Notes: generated from the letters alone by a model not told the origin. A stretch of DNA of 54,860 nucleotides from Apostichopus californicus (GCA_020650975.1 JAIPMN010003789.1:1-54860), one strand, 5' to 3'; numbered from the stretch's first letter, positions 9,201 through 19,371 are shown. Translations and numbers: made by a program.

Positions 9201-11913
9201 GTTTTGGTTTGGATTTCCATTAATTAAAAACCTGCTACCTGCTGCAGCAGTAGGTCCACCTGGTTGGGAGGGGGGAGGGGGACACATCTTCATGTGAATT
9301 TAATGTTAAGAAGCCAACCACAAGAGCACCTCAACAGGCCCAACAAGGAAGACCCTTTGTTCATTCTGTACTACAAATTCCAACATTTGATTGTTTTTCA
9401 ACAAAAAACAGTACATTTTAATCATCTATTTGTTTGTTTTGTTTTCAACAAAAGGGCATGTTCTCATTAACAGCTTTCTTAATTTTCTCAAAGGGTCCTT
9501 TTTAAAATAATAAAAGGGCACTCTTAGTCTCTTTCAATACAAAACTAAAAAGAGGTACTTGCCATTAACAATTTATGAAAGGGACACCTTTTAGATTTTC
9601 ACACTACCAACCCCCTAGCCTCACCACCCTTGGCTATACAACTCACCATCTCTTATCAAACGTTGTACATATTGGCCATTCTTGGTTGTGTCTGTCTTCA
9701 TACTGACAGTTATCCTCATACCCCCAACACTTCCTCTCCACTGCATCCTTCAAAGTAAAAATAGAAAACAGAAATTAACAGCACTATATGGAGGATTAGA
9801 GACAAACCAAACCCAAACATGCATTTCTCATGTTCACGGTTGGGAAAGAACCTCGTGCACCATCTAACCCAGGGAAGTTCACAGTCCTTGTGGATACCCT
9901 TTCAATTTTGTAACTGTAGCCAAATATTGATATTCTAAACCTTCATCAAAAGCTAAAAATCTTAATAAAGACAATGATCTGGCTTTTCATGTAGCATCCT
10001 ATCTACACCTAAATCCAAATGGCAACAGGAAGTAGGCTCTGAGGGATGCAAGAAAAGTTTAAAGGACAAAAAATCCAGTTCCGCTAACATCTTGCAGATT
10101 CTGACAGAAAATAAATACCTGTATTTGTAGAGGTAATCCTTATCACCTTCTCACTCTCCTTCTACGATTTCTAAAAAGGAGTGGACTATCAGTATTATCC
10201 TCGATATGTATTGGGTAGTGTAAAATATTATGAGATCTGACAAAAGGGTGATAGTTCCATTTTGTTGTGCTTAAGGCCTAGGTTCAAATTTCTTCAATGT
10301 ACTTGATTTTCATCCATGTTATTAAAATTTCCACGTCTACTTAAATTGCCGATAACTTTTGCAGAACCTTGTGCGACCAAACGACAAGGCGACACAGATA
10401 GCGTTCGAAAAACAATCCTTGAAAGCAGTTGGCCAACTGTAATATTTCCTAGTTATATAATACTGTACTGTATGTAACTGTCTATTATAAAAAGCTAGTC
10501 ACTGAATTCAACTTCCTGCTGCATTTAATCTCGGTGATTACACTTTAGTATATATTTATATAAAAAATATATATATATATATAGCAAGTATATATATACT
10601 CTGTAGGCTGATATTGATGAAGGTGTCAGGGAAACCAAAACTTTCAATAACAGAATTCAAGTACTCTATGTTGGTCAGCATTATCTGGTTCTGTGTGAGT
10701 TCATCTGCTAAGTTACGTACATGTATGTCCAAATTACAGTTAAGACTTTTTGATTAGTTATATGTGCTTGAGAATGATGACGAGCAAATATCTAAGTTGC
10801 ACGGAACTATCATAGCCTACAAATGTTCAAACAAACGCAGAAGAAACTAATTTACCACTGGTTCTTTACTAAAGCTAAAAGGTGAATATATTTGAGCTAA
10901 TAGCAGAACCTGTAGATAAATCAATTCTAGAATTGCAGGTAAATATAGGTAATTGGAAATGCAAACTACTGTAAAAGCCTTGAAAAGTGAATTATGAAAT
11001 GGAAATAAGGCTGGAAACTTTGGAAAGCATGTGCCAAGGATCGAGAGTTGGGAGCAGTCTAAGGCTGACAAAGGTTTAAAAGAAAACTTGAAAAATATGA
11101 ATAAAAAAGGATGATGGAAAACTTAAATTTCTATCAAACGTAAGAAAAATAAGCTAACAAAACTAATTTAACCATTACCGTTTGTGATGGATTTCTAGAA
11201 AATTCAAATTAAAAATTGCTTCTAATGGAGTAAAGTATTAACTATACTGGATGTTAGCAAGCAGGTTAAATTTAATGGTAATCCGGTTGTCCGAGACTAC
11301 TAAATTTCTGTTCAGACAATCAAAATCAGGTTTGGATGTCATCTGCTGGACAACTAACTGTTAACATCAAATTCAGATTACATTGTAACTAAGTACATCT
11401 CAAATGGTAAAATGATTAAATTGTTAGCATCCTCCATCAGTTTGGAGATACTTAACCTCAAAAACTGGTGTTCTATTCATCAAACATAAACATCTCTCCT
11501 ACACTGACTACAGTGTATATTATAGTCATTTGCTATTTTGGCAACATATTTTCTGGACAGCCAAATTTACTGTTCAAACCACCAAAATGTCAGACTTGGT
11601 TGTCTAAGGGACGTTCAGGGAAAGTCCTTAGATATTTGCCTTGACATAGAAGCCAGCCATAATTCACTTTCATAGCATTGTCATAATTTTGTCAATTATT
11701 TATGCTCTGTGTACTTCCAGATCTCTTATACAGATCAGTGATGATATCTCATTCAAAACATGTGGATAAGAATACAATAACAGCTTATAAGGAAAGAAGT
11801 GAGAACAAAAATACCTACTTTGGAAGGACATGAAGAGTCCAATTTGCAGACTTCACCAAACTCGGGGTTCGAATATAATACAAATGGATAATGGCTCGGA
11901 TGGAGGAAAAGCT
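177..11913 (-). CDS. EOGT: EOGT, EGF-domain-specific O-GlcNAc transferase (partial, 11 coding exons)
   Basis: This gene encodes the GT61-family enzyme that transfers GlcNAc from UDP-GlcNAc to Ser/Thr of extracellular EGF repeats in the ER lumen. Coding segments on the minus strand, 5' to 3': 11913-11819, 9747-9647, 8388-8277, 7447-7347, 6403-6296, 5718-5621, 4819-4716, 3427-3335, 2720-2562, 1912-1844, 238-177. All have GT-AG borders and matching phases. Joined in order they follow vertebrate EOGT without a gap: KCWGYE, then [50 protein letters not shown] and the NIVNQDE/LIRAL segment. Human EOGT is 527 residues, recalled from memory. About 365 residues are present here. The last ~130, including the C-terminal ER-retention signal known in the family, lie left of position 177. 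The start and signal peptide are unresolved. The gene is divergent from NR2C. No frameshift or internal stop was seen. Confidence 0.94.
1077..1745. repeat. 35-bp minisatellite, about 19 copies
   Basis: A direct tandem repeat with period 35 (starts of GAAGGC at 1091, 1126 and 1161). Each unit carries CTCTTAGAAGGC and ACAGACACAATG. Copies differ at a few positions, such as CACTTCG versus CCCTTTG. It lies in the EOGT intron between the exons at 238 and 1844. There are no unique spacers between units. Confidence 0.95.
1844..1912 (-). CDS. EOGT: EOGT exon 10 of those visible
   Basis: Acceptor TTTTGAAACAG, donor GAG|GTAAGT, 69 nt, phase 0-0. It encodes [16 protein letters not shown] then NIVNQDE, matching the human [20 protein letters not shown] segment. 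Confidence 0.92.
2160..2470 (-). mobile_element. tRNA-derived SINE, near full length
   Basis: On the minus strand the head (from about 2470) has a Pol III A box of the form TGGCTAAGGCGTTGG and a B box GGTTCGATTCC. An anticodon-like arm has perfect 5-bp stem TTGGA/TCCAA and loop CTCGTTA, so it is tRNA-Thr(CGT)-like. The body has the CACCCAGG...TTAAATGGG motif. The 3' core is AAAGCGCTTTGAGAC...TATATAAG and ends in an AT-rich tail near 2160. It lies in an EOGT intron in the same orientation as the gene. A separate tRNA gene is unlikely because of the attached SINE body. Confidence 0.85.
2562..2720 (-). CDS. EOGT: EOGT exon 9 of those visible
   Basis: Acceptor ACATCACAG, donor CAG|GTAATT, 159 nt, phase 0-0, 53 residues. 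It contains [20 protein letters not shown] and [10 protein letters not shown], the most conserved block with human EOGT ([20 protein letters not shown]). Confidence 0.97.
2826..2882 (+). mobile_element. SINE tail fragment
   Basis: TATATAGCGCACTACGCGCG followed shortly by GTGCGCTTTACAAAC is a degenerate copy of the 3' core of the SINE at 2160-2470, without a tRNA-like head. Strand is given as read. The element itself would be on the minus strand. Confidence 0.5.
3335..3427 (-). CDS. EOGT: EOGT exon 8 of those visible
   Basis: Acceptor ATCTGCAG, donor AAG|GTAACG, 93 nt, phase 0-0. It encodes [16 protein letters not shown] then [15 protein letters not shown]. It aligns with human SSYGYGDLFSDTWNAFTD. 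Confidence 0.95.
3989..4457 (+). repeat. Dispersed repeat family A, copy 1 (long form)
   Basis: Shared almost throughout with 9904-10365. The segment with CTGGCTTTTCATGTAGCATC and GGCAACAGGAAGTAGG is also found inverted at 25324-25561 and 28583-28820. It lies in an EOGT intron. No coding capacity was seen, so it is probably a non-autonomous or decayed transposable element. Confidence 0.85.
4716..4819 (-). CDS. EOGT: EOGT exon 7 of those visible
   Basis: Acceptor CTTCTCAG, donor ATG|GTAGGT, 104 nt, entering at phase 1 and leaving phase 0. It encodes [20 protein letters not shown] then [14 protein letters not shown]. It corresponds to the NMYHHFCDF...YIVMWD block of the GT61 catalytic domain. 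Confidence 0.97.
4934..5375. mobile_element. MITE-like element with terminal inverted repeats (hAT-like termini)
   Basis: Ends are CAGGGATGTGCCCATG at 4934-4949 and CGTGGGCACATCCCTG at 5360-5375, complementary at 15 of 16 positions. The element is 442 bp. The 3' part repeats AGTGCTGGACGGG and related units near 5277-5340. The CAGGG terminus is hAT-like. Flanks AAAATG and AATATG give only an imperfect 6-bp target duplication. No transposase ORF. It lies in the EOGT intron between the exons at 4819 and 5621. Confidence 0.7.
5621..5718 (-). CDS. EOGT: EOGT exon 6 of those visible
   Basis: Acceptor TTTGCTCAG, donor GCAG|GTATTT, 98 nt, completing a Trp codon (TG|G) and leaving phase 1. It encodes [19 protein letters not shown] then [14 protein letters not shown]. 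The [11 protein letters not shown] motif is identical to human EOGT. Confidence 0.97.
6000..6215 (+). repeat. Dispersed TGACCT-rich repeat family C, copy 1
   Basis: Contains TGACCTCTGCTGACCTCAAA and ends in a GCCATGTTGGCAAGGAATCA segment. A longer relative is at 12960-13432, which ends in GCAAGGAATCAAA, and an inverted relative is near 22980-23345. It lies in an EOGT intron. Confidence 0.65.
6296..6403 (-). CDS. EOGT: EOGT exon 5 of those visible
   Basis: Acceptor AATAAACAG, donor TCGTG|GTAAGA, 108 nt, entering with one base and leaving with two. It encodes [19 protein letters not shown] then [16 protein letters not shown] and the first two bases of Trp. It aligns with human FFQSGEIGGHCKLD...SPLQSW. 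Confidence 0.93.
6608..6982. repeat. Tandem duplication, two units of about 187 bp
   Basis: Both units begin ACAACCACTTGATGTCTTTT and share AAATGTGGGCA, ACTCCCATA, AAGTTGCACTAGGATATTTT and a final AGAAATAC. The boundary is near 6795/6796. They differ by scattered substitutions and small indels. It lies in an EOGT intron. Confidence 0.9.
7347..7447 (-). CDS. EOGT: EOGT exon 4 of those visible
   Basis: Acceptor CTCTTTAATGCAG, donor GAAAA|GTAAGT, 101 nt, enters phase 0 and leaves phase 2. It encodes [20 protein letters not shown] then [13 protein letters not shown]. The TCS...RHC..ENLMLDF pattern matches human VCSRYLQYCRATNLYLDL. Confidence 0.93.
8277..8388 (-). CDS. EOGT: EOGT exon 3 of those visible
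   Basis: Acceptor TTTTCTAG, donor GAGCAG|GTATGA, 112 nt, first base completing a Trp codon, leaving phase 0. It encodes [20 protein letters not shown] then [17 protein letters not shown]. It aligns with human [20 protein letters not shown]. Confidence 0.94.
9647..9747 (-). CDS. EOGT: EOGT exon 2 of those visible
   Basis: Acceptor TTTACTTTGAAG, donor AGATG|GTGAGT, 101 nt, enters phase 0 and leaves phase 2. It encodes [20 protein letters not shown] then [20 protein letters not shown] matches human YCWGYEKSC, and P-I/V-C follows at the same spacing. Confidence 0.94.
9904..10365 (+). repeat. Dispersed repeat family A, copy 2 (long form)
   Basis: Co-linear with 3989-4457. Shared blocks include GTAGCCAAATATTGA, GGAGTGGACTATCAGTATTA and TTTTGTTGTGCTTAAGGCC. 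It has a small insertion (about 25 bp, GGACAAAAAATCCAG region) relative to copy 1. It lies in the EOGT intron between the exons at 9747 and 11819. Confidence 0.88.
10555..10604. repeat. AT microsatellite
   Basis: Two neighbouring (TA)n runs separated by GCAAG, in an EOGT intron. Confidence 0.8.
11819..11913 (-). CDS. EOGT: EOGT first recognised coding exon (5' border uncertain)
   Basis: Donor CCAAA|GTAGGT at 11819/11818. It encodes [15 protein letters not shown] then [16 protein letters not shown], aligning with human LPEEHIPFFLHNN...VCRKDSLCPYK. The most likely 5' border is the acceptor GGGCAAG at 11914 (or 2 nt further in), preceded by a long pyrimidine tract. The same frame stays open to an ATG at 12001-11999. 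That would give a hydrophobic F/L/S/T-rich N-terminus, but this stretch is the pyrimidine tract itself, so I prefer the spliced model. Confidence 0.82.
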
Positions 11914-12959
11914 CTTGCCCAAAGGTAAAAAGGCCAAAGTTGAAAGTAAATAGAGAAAGGGTAAAAGCAGAGAAATGCTGGACGCTTGGATAGAACATCA
12001 TCACTTTGATGAAGCGTGAGTCTAAGAGAGTGAAATGAGAAAAAGCTTGTAAATGTTTGCAATTTGAAAGTAGAAAAAAATTGCATGTAGATACAAAATT
12101 TCATCATTAATGATAGGCCTATTATATCTAAAATAGGAAGGAGTAATAAAGGGAATAAATTATGACATTTTGAGCAACAAACCTGGTCTTCAAATATCTA
12201 AAACAAAACACTTTCTCTTTTTTTTCTTGAGACATTGGTATGTTTGACCTCATATGATCTTATATAATTACAATATGATCAACATAATTATAGTATCATC
12301 AAGTTTAAATAGCAGTTTATTTCAGTTTATTATTTATAATAACTATCTGACTAATGTAGAGCAAGTGAGTTAAGTTTGTCCAAGAACTAGGTGAGAACCA
12401 GAAAAGGTTTGTAGCCATCCCTTGTGGGTATCAACCATGTCATTCACTGGTAAGGATTTTTACAGTATAGAATTTTAAAACAAAATGTTTCAATATCCAG
12501 AGAGAAAAGTCTTTCTTTGTGAAATATAGACACATTTTACCAAATTTTGAGATAGCAATCCCTTTAATAATTGTTGAGAGTTCATTACATTGTTTATACA
12601 ATGTGAAATACTTTTGAGAAATTGGCCAAGTTTTCCAACACTTGACATAACCTTTTGACCCCTTGAACCAGTTTGTGCCCATTTGATACTTGTTGATACC
12701 ATGAGATTCAAAGGGAGAGGGGGTGGGGGGTGTGCTCAGAGGAGGTTTAAGTGCATGTTTAAGGCAAGAGCACTGAACTCTGAAGCAGATTTCATTACCT
12801 GGATGCCAGGTATGTTTTGTTGAAGACCTATAGCACCCCTTCACAGAACTTAGCTGAATTTGACAAAACTATATTCATCAAAAGAAAATGATAGCATTGG
12901 AGACTTCACAGATTAATTATAGCTTTTATTTTGGAATTATCATGTTTAAAAGATTAACA

Positions 12960-13432
12960 TACATTGATGCCTGTTGACCTCATGTGATTTTAATACAATT
13001 CTTGCACTCACCAGGCTGAGTCTACACACAAGGTATGAAGTTTAAGGAAGGATATACTTTGTGTGTTATCGACATGTTTACAAGATTTTCAGACTTTTCA
13101 CTTTCAAGGTTGACTGCAAATGACCTTTGACCTCCACCAATGCTTATAGGGTCCTTGTACTCAACAGCTGAATCAACATACCATGTATGAAATTCAACAA
13201 AGATGTACTTTTATGAGTTATCTTGTTCACAAAGTTTTCAGCCTTTTTACCTCTATTGACCACAAATGACAATTGAATTTCACAGAAACAATAGGCTTCT
13301 TGTACTCAATAATACAGATCCACAAACCAATTATGAAGTTAATCCACCAGTAACTCTTGCATGTGTCACATACATACACACACACGCCATCACCACCGCA
13401 TATATTCTATTTGCCTCCGGCAAGGAATCAAA
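12960..13432 (+). repeat. Dispersed TGACCT-rich repeat family C, copy 2 (long, internally repetitive)
   Basis: About 470 bp containing three degenerate sub-units. Each has a TTGACC(T)...AAATGA motif, a stretch like CTTGTACTCAAC and ATGAAGTT(T/A)A. It ends GGCAAGGAATCAAA, as at 6205-6220. It carries a perfect DR1 at 13121. It lies between the first recognised EOGT exon and the divergent promoter. Confidence 0.75.
13121..13133 (-). promoter_or_regulatory. Perfect DR1 nuclear-receptor site
   Basis: TGACCT-T-TGACCT, the inverse of AGGTCA-N-AGGTCA. DR1 is a preferred site of the TR2/TR4 (NR2C) family, RXR and HNF4. It sits inside the family C repeat, about 1.7 kb left of the putative NR2C start. 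Function is inferred only. Confidence 0.4.
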
Positions 13433-14698
13433 CAAAGAATGAAAGTTTTGAAGGGAACCTTTGGACCATGTAGATTCATGCAAACTTAAAGTTTAAATCC
13501 CATGACCAAATAAAAAAAATACAGAAGAAGGAATAACTATAGAATTCCCCTATACTATTGGAAACTATCTATCTGAAAACTAGGGCTCAGTGACAGTGAA
13601 ACCGAGTAGTATTTACTTTTAGTTTGAGAATGATGCAACATTATGTCGGAGTTGTCACAAAATTATCCACTGAGCCTCCATTTCTAAAGACATAGACGAT
13701 TTGGTCATAGAGCCTGCAGAATACATTGTTTCATGAAAATATTCAAATCCACTGTGCCTCTGTTCTGTGGTGGAGGCTCAGTCACATATTGGGTGATAAA
13801 ATTATAATTTGAGAACAACATAACATGGAAGTTTTCAATAATATTTACAAAGTGCACAGTCTTCTTTTTGGGGTGGAGGCAAAATCGAGGATCAAAACTA
13901 TATTGATAACAGGATGTTGACTGCATGTATAGAGAATATTAGGAAGTGAGGTTTCAAATGAGTGAGGTATTTGGTGTACCGAAAGTAATGGCAACATTCG
14001 GTATTAGCCACTAAGGAACAGCTTAGTCACAAAATAATAGTAGCCTATTAAAATGATGTCATACTTTAATTAACTTAGGCCTGTACTCGGCTACTAAGCA
14101 ATGCCCATCTGGTTGCCTTGGTAAGGCTAGCTAACTGTTGACCTGTCATATACAACTAGGCCTAGTTTCAGGCAATTGACAGACCCTTCACTTCAGGTGC
14201 AGTGCCGGTGTAGCTTCAAGATGCTGATTTGAGGTTATAATAATTTACAGAAGCGAAGATCTGAGCATTCCTTCTGGATTCGATCATTCATTGCTTTTAC
14301 TTGCCGTCTTTCGTTGACAAACAGATGTTTTATTTGGCAGGTACTGAACAAACACCGACGTCGAATGTACATTTGATACTACGTAGAGATTATTCAGAAT
14401 TTGTAATGCTGACCAGTACAGGTTTAAATGCAACAGCTAAATAGTTATTTTCTAAATATCGGTTCCTCCCCATTGACAAACTTTTGATTCTCCGTGTCCG
14501 AAGCTGGGGAAAAAGAAGAGTCTTGATTGCAAGAAGCGACTGAAGTAAAATAATTTATCAAATACCAACAAATATGAACAAACATTACATTTATATCATA
14601 GCTGATATTTGGCTGACGTCTCCACATATTTTTGGTCAGAAACCCTAATATGATTTACTTTATCAGGTGACTGTGCATGTGACTTGTGCTCATTTAAA

Positions 14699-14706
14699 AT
14701 GCAAAT
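14699..14706 (+). promoter_or_regulatory. Octamer motif (POU-type)
   Basis: Exact ATGCAAAT, 41 bp from the CRE in the inter-gene promoter zone. Binding is not demonstrated. Confidence 0.35.
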
Positions 14707-14739
14707 ATATATGTAAACCAGTCAGAGCGCTTTATTTTG

Positions 14740-14747
14740 TGACGTCA
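14740..14747. promoter_or_regulatory. Palindromic CRE
   Basis: Exact TGACGTCA, the CREB/ATF consensus, in the divergent promoter zone. Such sites are often found close to transcription starts in metazoan promoters. Confidence 0.45.
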
Positions 14748-14779
14748 ATTATAACCCACATCATTTTCCTGTAACGCTC

Positions 14780-14885
14780 ACTCAACAACCCGGCAGTGGG
14801 TCACGAACTCTGACCTTCTCAGAGAAATTTGTTACCAAAAACCGGCCAAAAATACTTCGGGAAAGTGGACAAAATCCCTAAGACG
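14780..14885 (+). other. NR2C: Putative non-coding first exon of NR2C
   Basis: A strong donor (AGACG|GTAAGTG) ends this stretch. There is no long ORF or ATG leading into it. The first coding exon at 21184 begins with an acceptor 11 nt before its ATG, so at least one upstream 5' UTR exon is required. This is the best candidate I can see. The left border is a guess. Confidence 0.45.
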
Positions 14886-17800
14886 GTAAGTGAACGATAA
14901 GTTAAAGTTTTATGTATCGTTTAATGTATTTAATATTAATACTCTTGTCGTTTCGGCTTATCTTTGACGGTTTTTTGGCAGGCGTATGTTCACGAACCAT
15001 CACTGTGCACGAAACCCACGTTTGCAGTATCGTAGCCTGTTTTGCAGAGCGCGATTTGTGTTTAGCGTTTAATTTGGCGTCGTTGATAATCATTGCCGCC
15101 CAGTAAAATCATACTAATCATATCCGAACATTTTGCATCCTTTTTTTACGCAAATGTCTGATTTTTACGATGAAAACCTTAGCTAACAAGCCACGTATAC
15201 TCGAACCGAATTTTCGCGGTATATTGGTGCTATACAGGGCCTTGTTTGTCCCCTTAACTTTGACCCCTTTGTGCCCTATGTCAAGCCTAGTTTTTGTCCG
15301 AAACAACTGACCCTGTGGCGTAAAAACAAAGAAATAGATAGCAGAAGTGATGGTCATTCAGTAACGATATGATTAATAATTAAATGTAAGCCCTAAAATG
15401 ATATTTATGACATTTCTGCCAGCATAAAGCATGAAAATTTGGATTGGGAGGAGGTTTTCAATATGGCGTCGTAAGCCGTATTTGGGGTGGATCCCAACGT
15501 TGGAAATTATGAGGTAGATTGCCTACGTCACGGAAGGTAAATACACTTGGTTGAAGCTTTGTCTGTATTCACACATTGGGCTGTACACTGCAGTTATTGT
15601 ACAAATATGAGTACAACTGTTGGGGAACTGGTTTTTTAGTTCTATAAAACAAGAAAACTAAGATTTTGGAATAGAATTTAGGAGTTGTAAGATTGAAAAG
15701 ATAAAACATATAAAAATGCTAAGGTAGGCTACAAAAAGAATAAGGAAATGCAAGTGACATACTGTTTAAAAAAAAACAGATCTCAATGAAGTGGAGGAAC
15801 ACTTTTTTTTTTAAATAATTTAGTATGGAAATTATCCAAACAATTGGTAATATTATAAGATGGTTAAAAGATGGATGCAGTGCCATACTAGTATCATGCC
15901 ATGTATCATGTTACATGTTAAGCACATGGTAGGCTTTGGTTCAAATGGCTATAGTCCAACAATATTGCTCTCCTTGTTTTCCTTTTCTTTACCACAACTG
16001 GGATTTTTCACCAAGATCAATTTCACTGTTAATAATTTTAATGTCATAGTGTTTCCCTTGCCTTTTTGCAGATGAGTTACTGATTGCAAACAAACAAAAC
16101 AACAGTTTTTGAATGTATACAAAATGTATTATGGTGAAACCCTGGCATCTTTTTATTGGGGGGGGGGGGTAGAATATGGAAAATACAAGAGTTTTCATCA
16201 TTGGTATTGGTCATTAAACAGCACTAAGGTTCACCATGTGAAGGAAAGTAAGTTACATAAGACCTTTGATATGTTTCTGTGCCAGTCATATTTACCACAA
16301 AAAACAATGAATAATAACAACTTTTAATTTGAAAGGTCTACCGTTTATCCCCCACTTCCACTCCCTGCAAAACACCAGTTACCCCTCAGAATTACCCATC
16401 CCACATTGATTTATCAATGTGTGCAGATAAGAGGCCAACTAGACAGTGGTACCCTGTCGGCAAACTTCACAAAGAGTGCCAACATTTTAGAAACGTAACA
16501 CCATTTCACACATTAGTACACAATTTAAAGGCAATTGCAAATTCACATTGCTAACTATACAGCCCGATTGCAGAGGTTTGTTACTTCGTAAGTGGCCGTT
16601 AGACATTGTCTGATGAATTGATTAGCTTATAATCCTACTCTGCAATCAGATGTCTGGAAATATTATAGGTACTCTACACTGATCGTATACAAAGCTGTTT
16701 GTGGAGCTTTGATCTCTGTTAAAGTTACTTTAAGTGGGAGGAGGTTTTTGACCGGCCTATCGTATGTATACCTTCTGTAAGCTCAAGTTATATCGTTAGG
16801 AAGTTTGTCACTTCTTCATCACAAATTATATGTAATAATGTAAATATATTACAGCAGCCATTCTGATGTTTCGGAACGAAGAAACTGACTGATCGCATTC
16901 CATTTTATCACATTTTTGACAAAGACAGTTTTGCATAAATGAAGAAGGACTATATGTCCATGGTTTGAAAACCTTGCAACCATCTGAACCAGGTTACGTG
17001 GGACATTTCTTAGAATATAGAAAAAGCAATCCAGATAGTTGTTGACAAAATAAGAAGAGAAAAGATCAGTACTAGGGTGTTTTATCCGTTCATTTCATTG
17101 TAAAGTGTCTTTTCATATCGCTCTGCAGTGGTTTGCAGTCTGCTTTGCGAACAATAGAGGGAAACCGCCAAGACTAGGAAACGTGTGTGCAGGAAATTTT
17201 AGTAGAGTTAACACTTTACATTCCCTACGAATAGTAGCATATCAGTTTGAATGCATTGTGAACTTTGCAGAGAGTTCAAAGTATGGAAATATCTAGCCTT
17301 GCTCGATTGCTTGTGAGATGCTGTTACCATAATTTGAAAGGGTTAGAACTGTAGTTTCATTTAAAATTGCAGTGTACAAAGAATCTGTCTCAAAAGGAAT
17401 AAGGCCAGGGATAGAATAAGTACTATTCAACTCAAAATACTTGCAAAGCTTCAGTAGTATGGTTCAAGGATCAGAAAGAGCTATATACTGAAATGTTCAT
17501 GTCACAAAAACCAAGTGAAATGATTATGGTGGCCATTTTGGGTAATTTTGCCTCCTTTGTTGTAGATGTGTGAGGTTTATGCTGAGTGTTGTCCTTGAAT
17601 TCATACACAGTGTATAGACAGTGGACTTAAATTTACAGAGTTACTTTTGTTATGTACACCAGTTGAATAGTCAACACTGAGCCTATAGTTGTTCAAGGTT
17701 AGTTTACAGAGGGCTTTATTAGTTGTTCCATCAACACCAGTACCATTGGAGTAATGTTGATAACAGTAATTTGCACTGGCAGCATACATACTGTATAACT

Positions 17801-19144
17801 AATTCATATGAGCTACCAGTATGGGTTAGTCTGGTATACATATGCAATCTAGTACTTTAATATCACATCTAATTGTATGTAAATTACAGTATAACTTGTT
17901 TGTTGTATTGAGCAATGGATGTATGTATTACTGTAGTAGCTTCCAAGCTGCAGTTCAGTCCCATAGAATTTATTCTTCCCTAACCTTCTTACCCTTTAGC
18001 AGGAAATAATCTCAAAAGCAAGAGTGACCTTTGCCCTCAAAGTACTTTTGTTCCAATCTACTGTACTAACTGTGCAAGAAGCTGTACTGTGATGGTTGAA
18101 AGGCTGTGTGTACTATACTGTCAATTGTGTACTGTGACCATATCTGCCAACACCTGGCACAGACTAGTAGTAGTATCACACACACAGTATATTGTATCGT
18201 CAAATAGTGTGTGTTTATTGCTATCATACCTAGGCTGTTACACCAATTGTAGCCCTGTGCTGTTAGTGAAGAAGGAAGAGAGTCATGGCTCTTGACCTTT
18301 CACCCCAACAACTTGAAAACCTTGCTAAATATTTATTCTATCAAAATATTACAGAGAAACCTTTGACCTGTTGAGTGCTAAATTGGGAGGACTGTGGTTC
18401 CTGTGTTGGCAATTGAAGAAATTCACAATATTTTAAGCAAGTGATTAAACATGCTGTGCTGTATGCAAAAAACAACATGTACATAGGAAATTATCATTCA
18501 GATTGTGTCATGACAGAACTGTTGGCATTTCTATAGCAGTGTCAGTACAGCTGTGCTTGCCATGTTCACCCAGTGTAGGAGATTTCTCATGAAATGAATG
18601 TCTGGAGTAAATTGGCATATACTGATGGGACAAAGAGGGGTTGGGGGGGGGGAAGGTTTTGTTTGTTGCTGAGAGCACATTCTTACCCAAGAACATGATG
18701 AAGACATGTGGTGTTGCTGGGTGTTGCTGGGTACCTGACATATGACTAGGCACTTTAGAATGATCCTATAGCTTTTTACGTGTTAGGCATTTTTGGGTTG
18801 TCCCCATTAGTAATACATATTTTTAAGTTCCACATCGAAGTACTTTTGGTACGAAAAAAATGTCTTGTGCTATAAATTTGAAAGAATAAGGTTACTTGTG
18901 AGTGGAAAATTTCACAAAACTTTTAACTGGGAGTGCTAAGTCATTGCAAAACCATGTACATTAATGATCATTTTTTATCATCATTTATTAACATTATTCA
19001 TATCTAATAAGACATTCTGTGTACATATTGGACCTGTAGAATAATCTCAAATGGAGCATTTTTCTCAAGTGGGTTGCTACCATGTTGTTGGATGAAAATG
19101 TTGTATTCAGCATATAAGCATCAGTAATGTTATTAGTGAAAAAA

Positions 19145-19212
19145 AGTTTGCGTCCCAGGGACGCAAGCCCCCGAAAAAGTTTGCGTCCCGTAAAAAAACC
19201 TTGCGTCCCGAT
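19145..19212. repeat. GCGTCCC motif cluster 1 with perfect hairpin
   Basis: Three direct copies of TTGCGTCCC and one inverted copy. TTGCGTCCC-A-GGGACGCAA is a perfect 9-bp inverted repeat around a single base. A second cluster of the same motif is 1.4 kb downstream. Confidence 0.85.
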
Positions 19213-19308
19213 CGAAAACCAATTACGTTTATCGTATGACCTACTGTTACTAATACTAGTGTAGTATCACAGCCTATACTTTGTGAAAGTACTTATACAC
19301 AATATAAA

Positions 19309-19371
19309 GGGCAGAAATGCTCAGTACCTTAGCTTCGCTAGGGCAGAAATGCTCAGTACCTTAGCTTCGCT
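19309..19371. repeat. 31-bp direct duplication
   Basis: GGGCAGAAATGCTCAGTACC plus TTAGCTTCGCT occurs twice in tandem, separated by one A, with no differences. Confidence 0.95.

Larger units (their letters stand above)
14640..14790. promoter_or_regulatory. Putative divergent EOGT/NR2C promoter
   Basis: EOGT is read leftward and NR2C rightward from this zone. The nearest exon evidence is the donor at 14885 on the plus strand. The stretch has an octamer ATGCAAAT (14699-14706) and a palindromic CRE TGACGTCA (14740-14747). A second CRE-like half TGACGTC lies at 14614-14620. No TATA box is obvious. Extent and sharing are inference. Confidence 0.45.

Noticed and set aside
10847-11071. 74-codon minus-strand ORF between EOGT exons
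   Set aside because: The exons on both sides (CPSK then DAVERKC) join directly as in other EOGT proteins, so an extra exon is not expected.
12440-12844. 134-codon minus-strand ORF
   Set aside because: No EOGT-like or other recognisable sequence. It spans a G-rich stretch and has no splice context. EOGT needs no extra exon with such content there.
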